Assembly (NCBI RefSeq): GCF_901709675.1
Contig: NC_051092.1
Span: forward strand, 9,504,491 to 9,568,490
DNA from: Syngnathus acus
Lineage: Eukaryota > Chordata > Actinopteri > Syngnathiformes > Syngnathidae
Reading direction: 5' to 3'
DNA length: 64,000 nt
Shown: positions 34,316 through 45,099 of the stretch, one piece after another
Numbering within the stretch: position 1 is the stretch's first letter
Layout: every line of letters begins with the position of its first letter
Notes under the pieces: model-generated
What the model saw: the letters and a program-made list of their open reading frames with translations, nothing else
What the model was told of the DNA's origin: nothing
Databases searched by the model: none
Translations under genes and position numbers: made by a program

Positions 34316-37300
34316 ATGTCTCGACGAGTCAGACCGGGCTACTATAGGCAGGAAATTAACAAAACCTCATGGGAGGTACCGGATCGGTACCGTGATCTGA
34401 AGCAGGTGGGGACAGGAGCATACGGGACGGTATGGTGAGTGAAATCGGACAAATCCATGTAAAAGTCATTTTGTCTTTTTGCGTGTGTGCGGATAGGTGA
34501 TGCCGTGAAGGAACAGATGTTATACGGCCGAGCAACCTCATTGTGTCTTGTTTAACAAAGGAGAGCGTCATTTGGACGCGTTTTCTTTTCTTTTTTCTTT
34601 TTTATAGCCACTTTTTAGTTGAATGATGGAGAAAACCATGGCGGCAACCTTGCATAGTGTTTATTTAAAAAAAAAAAAAGTGATCCCCAAATTTGAAGGC
34701 TGCGCAAGCAATGCGTGTCTTGCTGAGTGCATTCATTCTACTGTCATGATATACGAACTCGGTGGGCGGACCCTGCTTGAGCTGCTGCCTCAAAAACAAC
34801 CAATAATACTTGAATAACACAACCAAAGTTATTAGTGTTATTGTTTGATACCAGCCCAAAATGATTTGTTAGTTTGTTCGGTAGCTACATTTGCAGTTTC
34901 TTGAGATATAGCACATCAACAAATTGCATTTTGAAAGACATCAATCAGGGGTATGTTTGTTCAGTAACCAACTGTACTACCATACTGAGATATACAATAT
35001 TTCTTATATTTTTAGAAATTGCTCATTTTTATTAACATGATTTTATATTTGGGTCTCAAGTGTATCTCATGTTGTGGCCTGTCAAGAATGTCTTCAAACC
35101 AGGCAGTAGACTGCGAGGAATGCAATGATTAATGACAGATTGTTACTTGCTTGAATAAGATTAAAAATAAAAACTAATATTATGTAGCTCTTTTCCTCTC
35201 TTTCAGCTCAGCCGTGGATGTCAGAACCAGAGCCAAAGTGGCCATCAAGAAGCTGTATCGACCTTTTCAGTCCGACCTGTTTGCCAAACGAGCCTACCGG
35301 GAGTTGAGACTCCTCAAACACATGAAACATGAAAACGTAAGATCAACTATTTCTTTTTCGTACTACTCCAAATATTTGAATTAGGCTGTATGGTCTGTTC
35401 GCTGCAGGTGATCGGTCTCTTGGATGTGTTTACTGCGGATCTCTCTTTGGACAGATTTAATGATTTGTAAGTGCCAATTATATGCAGAACATTCCTTTTT
35501 AACCACATTACGTCTCACACTTGCATTAATTCTTGACCTGCTAGTTACCTAGTGATGCCATACATGGGGACGGACCTGGGCAAAGTGATGAAGCTGCAGA
35601 GGCTGTCTGAAGAAAAAATCCAATATTTGGTGTATCAGATCCTCAAAGGGCTCAAGGTGGAGAACTCTCATTAGACCTGTTCACAATCTGTGGATCCCAT
35701 TGTTCTGTTAATTAAATCTCACATATGCTCTTTTATTGCAGTACATTCATTCCGCTGGTATCATCCACAGGGTAAGTTTGCTTCTATTCTTCAGATTTTC
35801 ATGTGTGTGATCCACTCAACATAACAAGGTGTCTTATATGAGCTCACCTCTCTCTTGTTTTTTTTACTTCTTTGTACAGTGTATTGACACTGTCTGCTCA
35901 TGTGAACTTTTCAGGACCTTAAACCAGGAAATCTTGCCATTAACCAAGACTGTGAGCTCAAGGTATACACACACGCACCCTAATAACCCCAAAAACATGA
36001 AACGTAATAATAATTTAAAAAAAGTAATTACATGTTCCAATATTACATTTTGTTTCCATAACCCTTTTACATTTAACTGGAAAAACTATAGTATTACCAA
36101 TAAAGACACTTGGTCTTAACTATGTTTGTATAAATTAAAAAGAGTATTTACACATTGCTGTTGCTCCCTCTTCAAAGGCAATGAGCCATATATGGTTGAA
36201 TAAATTACCAAATTAATCCTTGATACATGTAATGCATGTAAATATGTTTTTAGTAACCATCATCAACTATAAGTTCTGAAAAAGATGGCAGTGTCGCACT
36301 GGTAAAGGGACTTAACTGAGGAGTGTCACAATCACGTATTCTTGATGGCATCATTGTGAATTCACCTGTCCTGTCATGTCAGATCTTGGACTTCGGTTTA
36401 GCACGTCAGGCTGACAGTGAGATGACAGGCTATGTGGTGACTCGCTGGTACCGAGCCCCAGAAGTCATCTTGAGCTGGATGCACTACAGTCAGACCGGTA
36501 ATAGATTATCTCTTGCAAAGTGCTCTCAGTTTAATGAAATGTTTTGGCTGTATGTACGCTACATACACTTGTGTGTATGAATTCTACTGTTGCACTCAGC
36601 TTCTCAACGCAAAGCTGCTGCTACCAATTGTGATTTATCACAAAATGTTGCCATCTTTCAGGCTCAAGGCTGTCCAGCTGCTGATGACGTGGATCACCAA
36701 AAATTATTTAGCAAATGAATTTAATCAGCCAGCTACATTTTGTGTTTGAATTTTAAAACCTACTGAACTATTTATACGTTGAGTTTAATTTCAGTGAACA
36801 CAATGGCAATTTTTTGCTATGTCACTGCACTTTGGAAAAGTGTGCATACTTTGTCTGTTTTGAGACCCAATTCAGTGAGATTCATAACCTAAGCTTGAGT
36901 GGGATCCTGGCACATTCATGTTGTTGATGTTGCTGTCAATATTATGAGTGACTGCAAATGCCAATAACAATATTAAGAATAAAGACAAAATAGTATTCTA
37001 TTGGTAATGGCTGAATTTTTCAAATTATTTTATTTGTTCGCGTCTCAGTGTTTGTTAAAATAGTTAACATTACTGATATAATGATGACATATTTAATCAA
37101 TTTTGTCACCACGTTTTAAAAGTAGAAATTATTTAATTTTCAGCTTTTTGTTGTTTGTTTGTTTTGCTTGTTAGTTTGTATGTTTAGTATAGAATTGAGT
37201 ATTACTATGCTATAAAATCTTTTAACACATGCACGGATGGCCTTAAAAAGCTTTATTTAATTCAGGAACAATGTTAAAGTCTGCTTTGTGACCCTGCAAT

Positions 37301-38456
37301 ATGAGGCACCCGAGCTTAATCCCATGTACCGTCACTTATGACCCACGAGATGGCGCTCGCTCAACATGCCAATTTGTTGATCCAGTTGAAGCAAAGCATT
37401 CAAGTTTGTATTAATGGTCTGTCTTGTGCTTCTTCCACAGTGGATATTTGGTCAGTAGGCTGCATCATGGCAGAGATGCTAATCGGGAAACCTCTTTTTA
37501 AAGGGAATGACCGTATCCTTTAAAATGTTCCTCTTTTTTTGTCCACAAGACGTTCCAGTTTTGTCTTTTTGTAATACGCATTTTGAATTGGACGTCACCT
37601 TTTGTTCCCTTAACCCCAAGTTTATCAGACCTTGATCAGCTGACTGAGATCATGAAGATCACAGGAACACCATCACAGGAATTTATAGCCAAACTACAAT
37701 CAGATGATGTGAGTTTAAATAAGACAACAGCAAACAAATACAAACTTGACTAATAATAAAAATCAACTTGTATTTTCTATAACACATTACAAGTAACCCA
37801 ACCATGATTCGTTCATTAAAAATCACATGGTGCCTACGTCCGTCGACAATCTAATTGAATATTCAGATTTTCCCATATGAATGTCGAGATTGACTTTTCT
37901 CTCAATTAATTGTAAGCGTTTTATTTTCAGGCCAAATGCTACATCAAAGGTCTTCAAAAAGTCGAAAAGAAAGACCTTCAAAAAGTTTTCTCCAAAGCCA
38001 ATCCACAAGGTATTACATGTTTACTTTTGAATCAGATTCGGTATTTTCCTCACCTTTCACTTGTTTATTTTTTCCTCCACTAAATTGATTTCCTGTCCCA
38101 CCTCATTTCTTCAGCTGTGTCTGTGCTGGAGCGCATGTTATTGCTGGATCCGGAAAGCAGGGTAACAGCGGCGGACGCTCTCTTGCTGCCATATTTCAGC
38201 GAGTTTCGGGAACCAGAGGAGGAGACGGAAGCTCAGCCGTACGACCACTCGCTGGACAACACAGACCTAGCCCTGGAACAGTGGAAACGTAAGGCAAAAG
38301 GGGAAATCAAACATGAATCAGTGCCACGACACATTTTTATTCTGCTTCTGTATATGTACTGTTTTTTTTTCTTCCTGTTTTTCTGTAGGTCACACCTTCA
38401 CAGAAATCTTAACCTTTAAGCCTGTTGTGCCCGTGTCCAAGGAAACCTCTCTATAA
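34316..38456 (+). CDS. mapk12: Mitogen-activated protein kinase 12 (p38 gamma)
   Basis: Twelve exons: 34316-34434, 35207-35336, 35408-35466, 35545-35656, 35742-35771, 35915-35962, 36383-36497, 37441-37512, 37629-37708, 37931-38009, 38115-38288 and 38389-38456, giving 361 aa (human 367). Kinase motifs are complete: glycine loop [10 protein letters not shown] (31-40), VAIKK with Lys54, IIHRDLKPGN with Asp151, LDFGLA (168-173) and the activation TGY (Thr181-Gly-Tyr183). The C-terminus VSKETSL is a PDZ ligand as in human VSKETPL, which separates p38 gamma from alpha, beta and delta. The kinase is activated by MKK3/6 and phosphorylates PDZ-scaffold partners (family knowledge). The 30-nt fifth exon ends inside the HRD motif. 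Intron 8 is of the U12 class. Which teleost duplicate (12a or 12b) cannot be told here. Confidence 0.95.
36498..37440 (+). other. mapk12 intron 7
   Basis: A 943-bp intron, AT-rich, in which no gene or clear repeat is visible. Confidence 0.7.
37513..37628 (+). other. U12-type (minor spliceosome) intron in mapk12
   Basis: The donor is GTATCCTTTA, the U12-class 5' site. The branch sequence TCCCTTAAC (37606-37614) lies about 15 nt before the acceptor tttatcag, the right distance for U12 introns. The intron ends AG. No other intron in the window has this donor. Confidence 0.88.
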
Positions 38457-39324
38457 GACATAAAGTACCCACATTTCATTCTTTTCCCCCCTGAACAATT
38501 AAGAAATATTTTCATAATTTTATCAGGGGTATTGCTGATCACCTTTTGACTTTACAGCGATCGTTTGCCTTATTCCGTCTCAAGTTGGTCCAGCATCTTA
38601 AACTTGTGCTGCTCCTCTTGTGCCTCAATTTCATGCGTTTGTACGTAATTAACCCAAGACAATCACTGCATGTTGTGCTTTTGTTTTGAGCTCAAATGCC
38701 ATGAAATAGGCTTTCGGTAGAGGTACGCATGAGACGAGATCAGCACAAAGTGCTTTAGTCTGCATAGTTTTGTGTCTCTGCAGAAAATAGAATGATAGAT
38801 TAGTTCAACTTGGATTGGATGAGAGTCAAGAATTTGGTTGGGAGTCTCTTTTTCTTTGTGATAAGATGTATTAGGTGTTTAATGTAACCTATGCATTAGG
38901 TTGCATTCCTTTTTGATGACACGTTGCCTTGCTGTTTTAATGGATTATATGTTTGTGGAAGATTTATTCGGACACGTTTTTCATGTATGTGACCTGGTTC
39001 ATTCCGACGTCCTTAATAATGACAGCCAGTATCATCTCACTTTTCATTAACTCACCCAAATGTTGTTTACACTTATTAGCAAATGCATTTGTGAAACTAG
39101 TCATGCATTTTTAATTATAGTACCGTTCAGAGGATCATAGGAATGATATCAGCCAAATTTGCTTTTTTTTATTTATTTTTTTAGCAAACACAGAGTCTTG
39201 TAATTTAGCAATAGGAGAACAAACATACTGAAACACTGTTCGTAGCTGGTAATGCCACAGAAAGACAAAAATGCAAAACTAAGCAAAGCGTGCCAGTGTA
39301 CATGGATGGCTGGGCGGTTTTGTT

Positions 39325-39330
39325 AATAAA
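39325..39330 (+). terminator. Candidate poly(A) signal of mapk12
   Basis: AATAAA followed within 40 nt by T/GT-rich sequence. It would give a 3' UTR of about 0.9 kb. Confidence 0.5.
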
Positions 39331-42034
39331 AGACATGCAACAATTGTTCTACATCCCTTCAGTTGTTTATTAGCATGAATAAGGACGTGCAGATTTTCTA
39401 TTGCCTTTTGTAATGAACCCTATTAATTAATAGAGAGCGCACAAACAACAACTAGATTTCACAAGGGAATAAAATTCCTCGATCCCAAACATAACAAGCC
39501 AGTAGACAGATGAAAACATTGAACAACAAAGGGCCTGAGAGCGCAGTGAGAGTTGACTGCATAACACTTGATGGAAGCTGTAAGCACTTTGAGAAAAGTG
39601 GAAATCTAACTTATTGCAGTGTCAGTGCTTCATCTAGTCTTTATATGCAAACACTGACCTCCTGAATACAAGAGGTAATATTTCCTGTCATGCCTTAATA
39701 GTATTATAGTGACCACAAAATGCATTATTTTGAATGTTTAATGACTAATTTTACACTTATGACAGTTATGAATGTTAATTTTCTTTTTAAAACATTGTCT
39801 CGACAATTAATACATTTTTGAATTTTAAGCCTAGTATGGACTGCTTCCTTCCTAATTTGCCCAATTGTCATTTAGTTTGCTTGTGCTCAGTACATACATT
39901 TTGCACACTCAATCTGACTCTACTTTCTATTAAATACCCCAAATGCAGTTACAATTTGAGCCTTTTTTAGTCGTAATCATTCATCTATTCTGTACTTGAT
40001 GTAACTTTGCCAGGAAAAGTTCGCGTGCGCACATTTAAGCATCAGCTGACTAAATGATTCAAAGATGTGCTATCACTGCTCTGCTCGTTGATTTGTACGT
40101 ACTAACTTTAAAAGTGACAACTTTGTTTTCATATTTAACGTGACTGATGACCTGAATAATAATGATTTCTACATTCTTTCCAAATGCTGCTCTGTTGTTT
40201 TGGGTTCTGCTTATTGCTTCACTTGCATTCTCCTCTGGTTGGTGTTGAATTTAACAAGCTTCTCTTGCGTGACCTTCGGGTCCATGACTCTCAAGGGGGT
40301 GCTTCCTTCCTGGGACTGAGTTCCTTCAAGCCAATCTTTTAGTTGCTTGTTGTGTCTTCCCAATCACACACACACAGTTGACAGTTCACTCAGAAGTCGG
40401 TGAGTTCTGCTGTTCCCGCTGCAGACAGAAAAACATTCCGTGCAAGTCCTCCCTTCTAACACACAGCACCAGCAGCAAGCAGCACATGGACAAGCTCCCT
40501 CTTTCTGTCATGACCCTGCGGTTTATTTTCAGAACGTGTCAAGTCACATTTTTTCCTCTCTGAGTTCACATGCGTATCCACATGCGGATATGTATGGCAT
40601 TCACATTTGGATGCAGAGCTCACATGGACCGTCCATATGCGGACCTCAGGAGGGAGTAGATGTGGAATTGCAGCAATGCTAAAACAACTGATATGACCCA
40701 GGTCAGCGTAAAGATGAATCTGACTGCACGTTATGTTTCTGGGGAAGGCAGGCATGACCCTGCTAAGAGGATCAACAACATCTTTGCTGTTAGGCTTCAT
40801 CCTTGGTGTTAAGCAGAGGCTGAGCTTCAACACTTCTGCTTGTCTCAGTTGTCTATAGGGAAGAGTGGCTGGCAGAATAAGTGCATTGTTTTTACGCTTT
40901 GCTCATTCGTTTGAATTAGAATAAATCAAAATGACACCGCATCAACAATGTCACTTTTCAGTCAGCAAATCATTCGGGTTGTAATGTCCTGGCTGCCTAT
41001 CAGATAAACCGAATCAAGGACTCTTGCAGAGCTACATTCGATATACATGAATATCTCTCTGTCCTTGTTTATGTCAAGGCTTTACACTGCCTTGACAGTG
41101 TGTTTGTGTACATTATGTTGGTTCCAGATGTCACTTTGCATGTGAATTCTTCTGGCTGCTCTGTATGGAAAGTGTAGAGCTAGCTGGACATATGAAATAT
41201 GAAATGGGCATTGTATGAAAGCTCTGAGACAAAGCATTTACACTGATGCTTTGGTGAGTTGACAACAATTATCGAATAAATGATGAGAATGCCTCTTTTA
41301 ACCACCTCACAGCAACACCAGTGCTCAACAGGTTTAAAGAGATACTTTTCTTAATTAGTCCTTTTAAGCAGTAACAAGAGACGTTTAAATTATTTCGAAT
41401 CCTGGAGGGTTGAAAGAGAGAAATGGACAGCAATGCACAGAGGCCAAAAGGAGAGCAGGCAAACTGGTGACATGATCTCATTCATTGCCATCCAACCATA
41501 CCATCGACGATGTCTTGAAACGATGCAGTGAGAAAAGTGCATGCAGCTGATTACGATGTGTTTTTCCCAAGACAACACTGTCCATCTGTGATGTGTTGAC
41601 GTGCAGAGCTTTTTATCTTTGAAGAACGACCCTCTGACACTCAGGAATGATGAAGGCCATCTGCTCCACTAATTACTGTATGGTAGTTTATATTTATCAG
41701 GTCTCAGAGTGTCCATGTGAAGCATTGCATGCACCATCACGATGATTAACAACTCCCGCTTGAAGTAATATTCTGATTTTGTACTCAATTGTCAGTTTTG
41801 TTTTTGCTTTTCATCTGGATTCTTCATATGCCATTGGTATTTTCATTTCCACGGACTGTAATTATGAAAGTTTTGGCTTAGAATTCACAATCCTTCCACA
41901 TAACGTATACTATATGACCTATGTTTGGTAACTATGCCAAACAAGAGCCACTGGGAATTTGCATAGCCAGTCAGAAAATATTAATGATGACAATGGGGAA
42001 ATGTAGAATATATGCAACGAATAAATGGAGGCCT

Positions 42035-42080
42035 ATCTTCGCTACAGCCCTGAACTGGTTGCCAGTAAATCGCAGGCCAC
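42035..42080 (-). mobile_element. SINE tail fragment, reverse orientation
   Basis: On the - strand it reads ggcaaccagttcagggc preceded by gcctgcgattta, the common 3' part of the fish SINE seen at 26302 and related to 44164. Confidence 0.5.
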
Positions 42081-42929
42081 GCCTGTTCACAGAGTTTCAA
42101 ACTCCGATCTCTCGACTTTGAGCACACAAGCATGTAGTATATCAGGACCCAATTTTCAGAGCAAAACAGAGCTCCGTCAGAATGTTGTGTTGAACACTGT
42201 GTATAGATGAAATAGAAATTAGATAGGCACAAATGTCAGTCAAGTGTTTGGTAAACACAGATGAGCTTCTGCTCGGTTGGTCTGAATATGCTGGAAGGGT
42301 GTGACTGCACTTACGGCGATAAAGTTCGTGACACTGACATTTTCTAGAGTAGCCTACAGAATATAAAAATACATGTCAAGCAAATACAATACACCTATAT
42401 CATTTTGTAGTATGGTTGAATATGATAGAGGGTGGAGATAAATCAATACCTTTTTTTTTCCACAAATTTGAAAATTGCTAAGATTAAATTTACGGGTGCT
42501 TGAGCACCCTCAAAATGGGCTATGCTTTGCCAACTTTAATATTTGAAATGTTTTTGTTTGAAAGGTCACAGCTTCTTGGATTTAGTCCTTCAATTGGGAG
42601 GATGAAGCAGACTAAACAATTAAGGGCTCCTGTTGAATCATGGGTTGAACCTTGCTGCGAGAGGAAAAGTCACCGTATATCAGGAGGTGTTTCTCTTCTT
42701 GCATGGAAGCCAGACACTTTTGGGCAAGGCCAATGTTGCTGGGAACAGTTAATACCCTTAAATGCCATCCAGAAGAAGGTGCAAAGCTATTTATTGTGCA
42801 ACAGCGGGCAAGACCAGAAAACAAAACAGGCGTTGGCTTTAATAGCTCCACCTTTTAACCTTGCATAACATTAGGCTACAATATACCAGCCTATGTTGCC
42901 CACATTGCAAAAACAATCTACAGTACAAG

Positions 42930-43065
42930 GAAACTACACTTCCCTTCCTGTATTTCACGTGCCAATGAAGTAGCGGAGCGCTTTTCTTTGAATCGGGTGA
43001 AATGTGAATTCTTTTTCGAAACAACACTCCCAGACGTCGGCGTCTGCGAAGTTGGTTATATAAGC
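42930..43065 (+). promoter_or_regulatory. Orphan promoter-like cluster
   Basis: Within 135 bp there is a ZNF143-like ACTACACTTCCC (42933), an E-box CACGTG (42956-42961), CCAAT (42962-42966), a heat-shock-like GAATTCTTTTTCGAA (43006-43020), a CRE-like GACGTC (43033-43038) and a TATA box TATATAA (43057-43063). A donor-like TGAG|gtacat follows at 43105. No product is recognised downstream. It may be an upstream mtss2 promoter, a non-coding RNA promoter or a relic. Confidence 0.45.
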
Positions 43066-44163
43066 CCCTGAAATCTTCGTATTCCCACCAGCCCAGACTG
43101 CTTGAGGTACATGATTGCTTTCAGTTGGAGAGTCTTACTGCCAGAGTGAGACGAAACAGAAGCTATCCTTACTGCATTATGGAAGCGCTTGCAAATTTGC
43201 ACATGTATCAGTGGTATGGCAAAGAACAGAACATGCTGTTTTTCCAGGGGGGCGGTGATGATGGTGGTGATGAGGAATGTCAGCATCTGAGTTTTGGATT
43301 TTTTTTTTTCCCCATTTAATGGCTTTTTTTTCCCTGAGATGCCAGCACGTGAAGCAAATTTATAACATGTCCTACCACGTGGCCAGCAAAATCACCCCCA
43401 CCTCCCCTCCAAAATATTATAAGAACTAGTATTAGAGTATAAATTGAATAGTAGAATAATAGACTGGATATTTCACCCTCAATCTGTGGACCAAAAGTTT
43501 ACCTGGAAAAGTACTGAGTTAGTGAGTGCACTTTTTTTCCTTTTCTAATGTTTTATGATACTGTAGTTAGCATTTTTTATTTTATATATATCAAGCGATT
43601 GGACTGTGTCCAACCTGGTTCTACTTGAAGTGTGGAAACCCGCTGACTTAGATTTTTGTTCATGAAGTGCAAGGTCATATAAGCCAGACATATGGTATAT
43701 ATAAATCTTATCCTCACGTGTTGACAATCAAAATGTTAGAAATTGCTGTTTTCTTTGTGGTTGTGTTAATCTCTGTTCTAATGTTACAGCGGAATTAGTC
43801 ACGTGTTTCTTCACTTGTTTGGTCCTGCTCTGATTACACATAGCTGGGGATTGGATTCCCCTATAAATACCCTTTACCAAAGTCATATTTTTCTCTAGTA
43901 TGGGGGTCTGCAAGGACCCTTGCAGCAAGGGATATAATTACATGTAACAACTGTGATTACCTAATTTTCTGTTGTTGGCAAAACTTCAGCGAAATATCTA
44001 AAGAGGAAAAATAAGTTGTAATAGAGCAAAATGTCTGGCAAGAAATACTGTCGGAAATATGGCAAAGATGATATTTTGTTCACCATGGAACATGGAGTTT
44101 TTAGTGGACTTTGAGTCTGTAGTGATGGAGAAGTGCACAAAGAGTAGAGTAGATTAAATAGAT

Positions 44164-44391
44164 GGAGGCAACATGGTGACGCACTGGTCAGCACGTCCGC
44201 CTCACAGTTCAGAGGGTGCGGGTTCGATTTCACCTTTGACCCTCCCTGTGTGGAGTTTTCATGTTCTCCCCGTGCCTGCGTGGGTTTTCTCCGGACACCC
44301 CGGTTTCCTCCCACATCCCAAAAACATGCTTGGTAGGCTGATTGATAGGAATAGGCTCCAGCACCCCCATGGGGACAAGCGGTAAGGATGG
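44164..44391 (+). mobile_element. tRNA-derived SINE, internally shortened
   Basis: The head has a Pol III B box (ggttcgattt, 44221-44230) and an A-box-like tggtcagcacg. The body words tgtggagttttcatgttctc and ggtttcctcccacatcccaa are those of a very common teleost SINE. The tail taggctccagcacccccatg follows sooner than in full copies, so the middle is deleted. Confidence 0.75.
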
Positions 44392-44639
44392 ACTTTTTGT
44401 TTTAAGAAAGTGAGCCAATATGGTTTTAAGAGATGATCATCGTGCCCCACATGAAAACAATGAGATCCTTGCGTGTTTGAGGACATATTCGCTCGTGCAC
44501 TCAACGGAGGAAATCCTGCTTTGCATCGCAGTGAGCAGTCCAATAGACACCCCGCTTGACTTTTGTTTGCATGGGGTGAAGGGTACAGAGGTTTCTCCTC
44601 CTTGTTCCCCCTTCAAATCCGTGAAGATGCAAAAAAAGA

Positions 44640-45099
44640 AAAAGAAAAAAAAGCCTCGACCCGCCCCCTTTTCATTCCCATGGATCGTGTTACGAGAGGC
44701 TCCTCGACATCTGCTGCACCCGCTAACAACAGTGCGCGCTCCCGCCTCTCGAACCCGCGCCTCCGGCACCTTCTGCCCTCTTCACAGGACCACTGAGCTC
44801 TATTTTGTGTGTGTGCGAGAGATCATGTGGCGCCCCTGTGCATGTGCCCTACACGTTTCCCGGCTTTAGCTCTCCTTGCTGACGGAAGACGCGCCTCCAT
44901 CCAGTAGTCTGGTGCGCCTGACCGAACCCGAGGCCGGTGCCCTGGAACGGAACACCAAGTGCTGCTGGCTGCAGGTTTTGCCGGTTTGCGTCCTCTGTTT
45001 GCCCCGCTGGTGGACAACTAAAGACGGATGCGCGCAGCAGAGGTGTCTGATGTTTGAAAAGGCTGTCGATAGTGTTTTTTTATTTTAATTTCTGAGAGC
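44640..45099 (+). promoter_or_regulatory. mtss2 5' UTR and promoter region
   Basis: A GC- and CpG-rich block (cgcgctcccgcctctcgaac, acgcgcctccatcc) without a convincing upstream coding frame leads straight into the mtss2 ATG at 45100. No splice acceptor lies close to the ATG, so the block is probably contiguous 5' UTR. Confidence 0.55.

Larger units (their letters stand above)
38457..45099 (+). other. mapk12-mtss2 intergenic region
   Basis: No recognisable coding gene is present in 6.6 kb. It holds the mapk12 3' UTR, an inverted SINE tail near 42035-42080, a promoter-like cluster at 42930-43065, a truncated SINE at 44164-44391 and a GC-rich mtss2 5' region from about 44640. MAPK11, the tandem neighbour in human, is not here. 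Open frames at 40378-40682 and 42500-42868 look like chance. Confidence 0.55.

Noticed and set aside
40378-40833. Overlapping frames on both strands between mapk12 and mtss2
   Set aside because: A Cys-rich start hinted at a zinc-finger-like protein, but there is no repeated CxxC spacing and no second exon.
42500-42868. 122-codon frame
   Set aside because: No family resemblance, stop codons close by in all extensions, and antisense frames of equal length.
43090-43320. Possible small nuclear RNA behind the orphan promoter
   Set aside because: I compared it by eye with U1, U2, U4, U5, U6, U11, U12, U4atac, U6atac, 7SK, RMRP and tRNA-Sec. Only a short U12-like word (gtgagacgaa) agreed, which is not enough.
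44420-44869. 149-codon GC-rich frame upstream of mtss2
   Set aside because: It is a product of the GC-rich 5' UTR; frames are open on the other strand as well and the protein has no known features.
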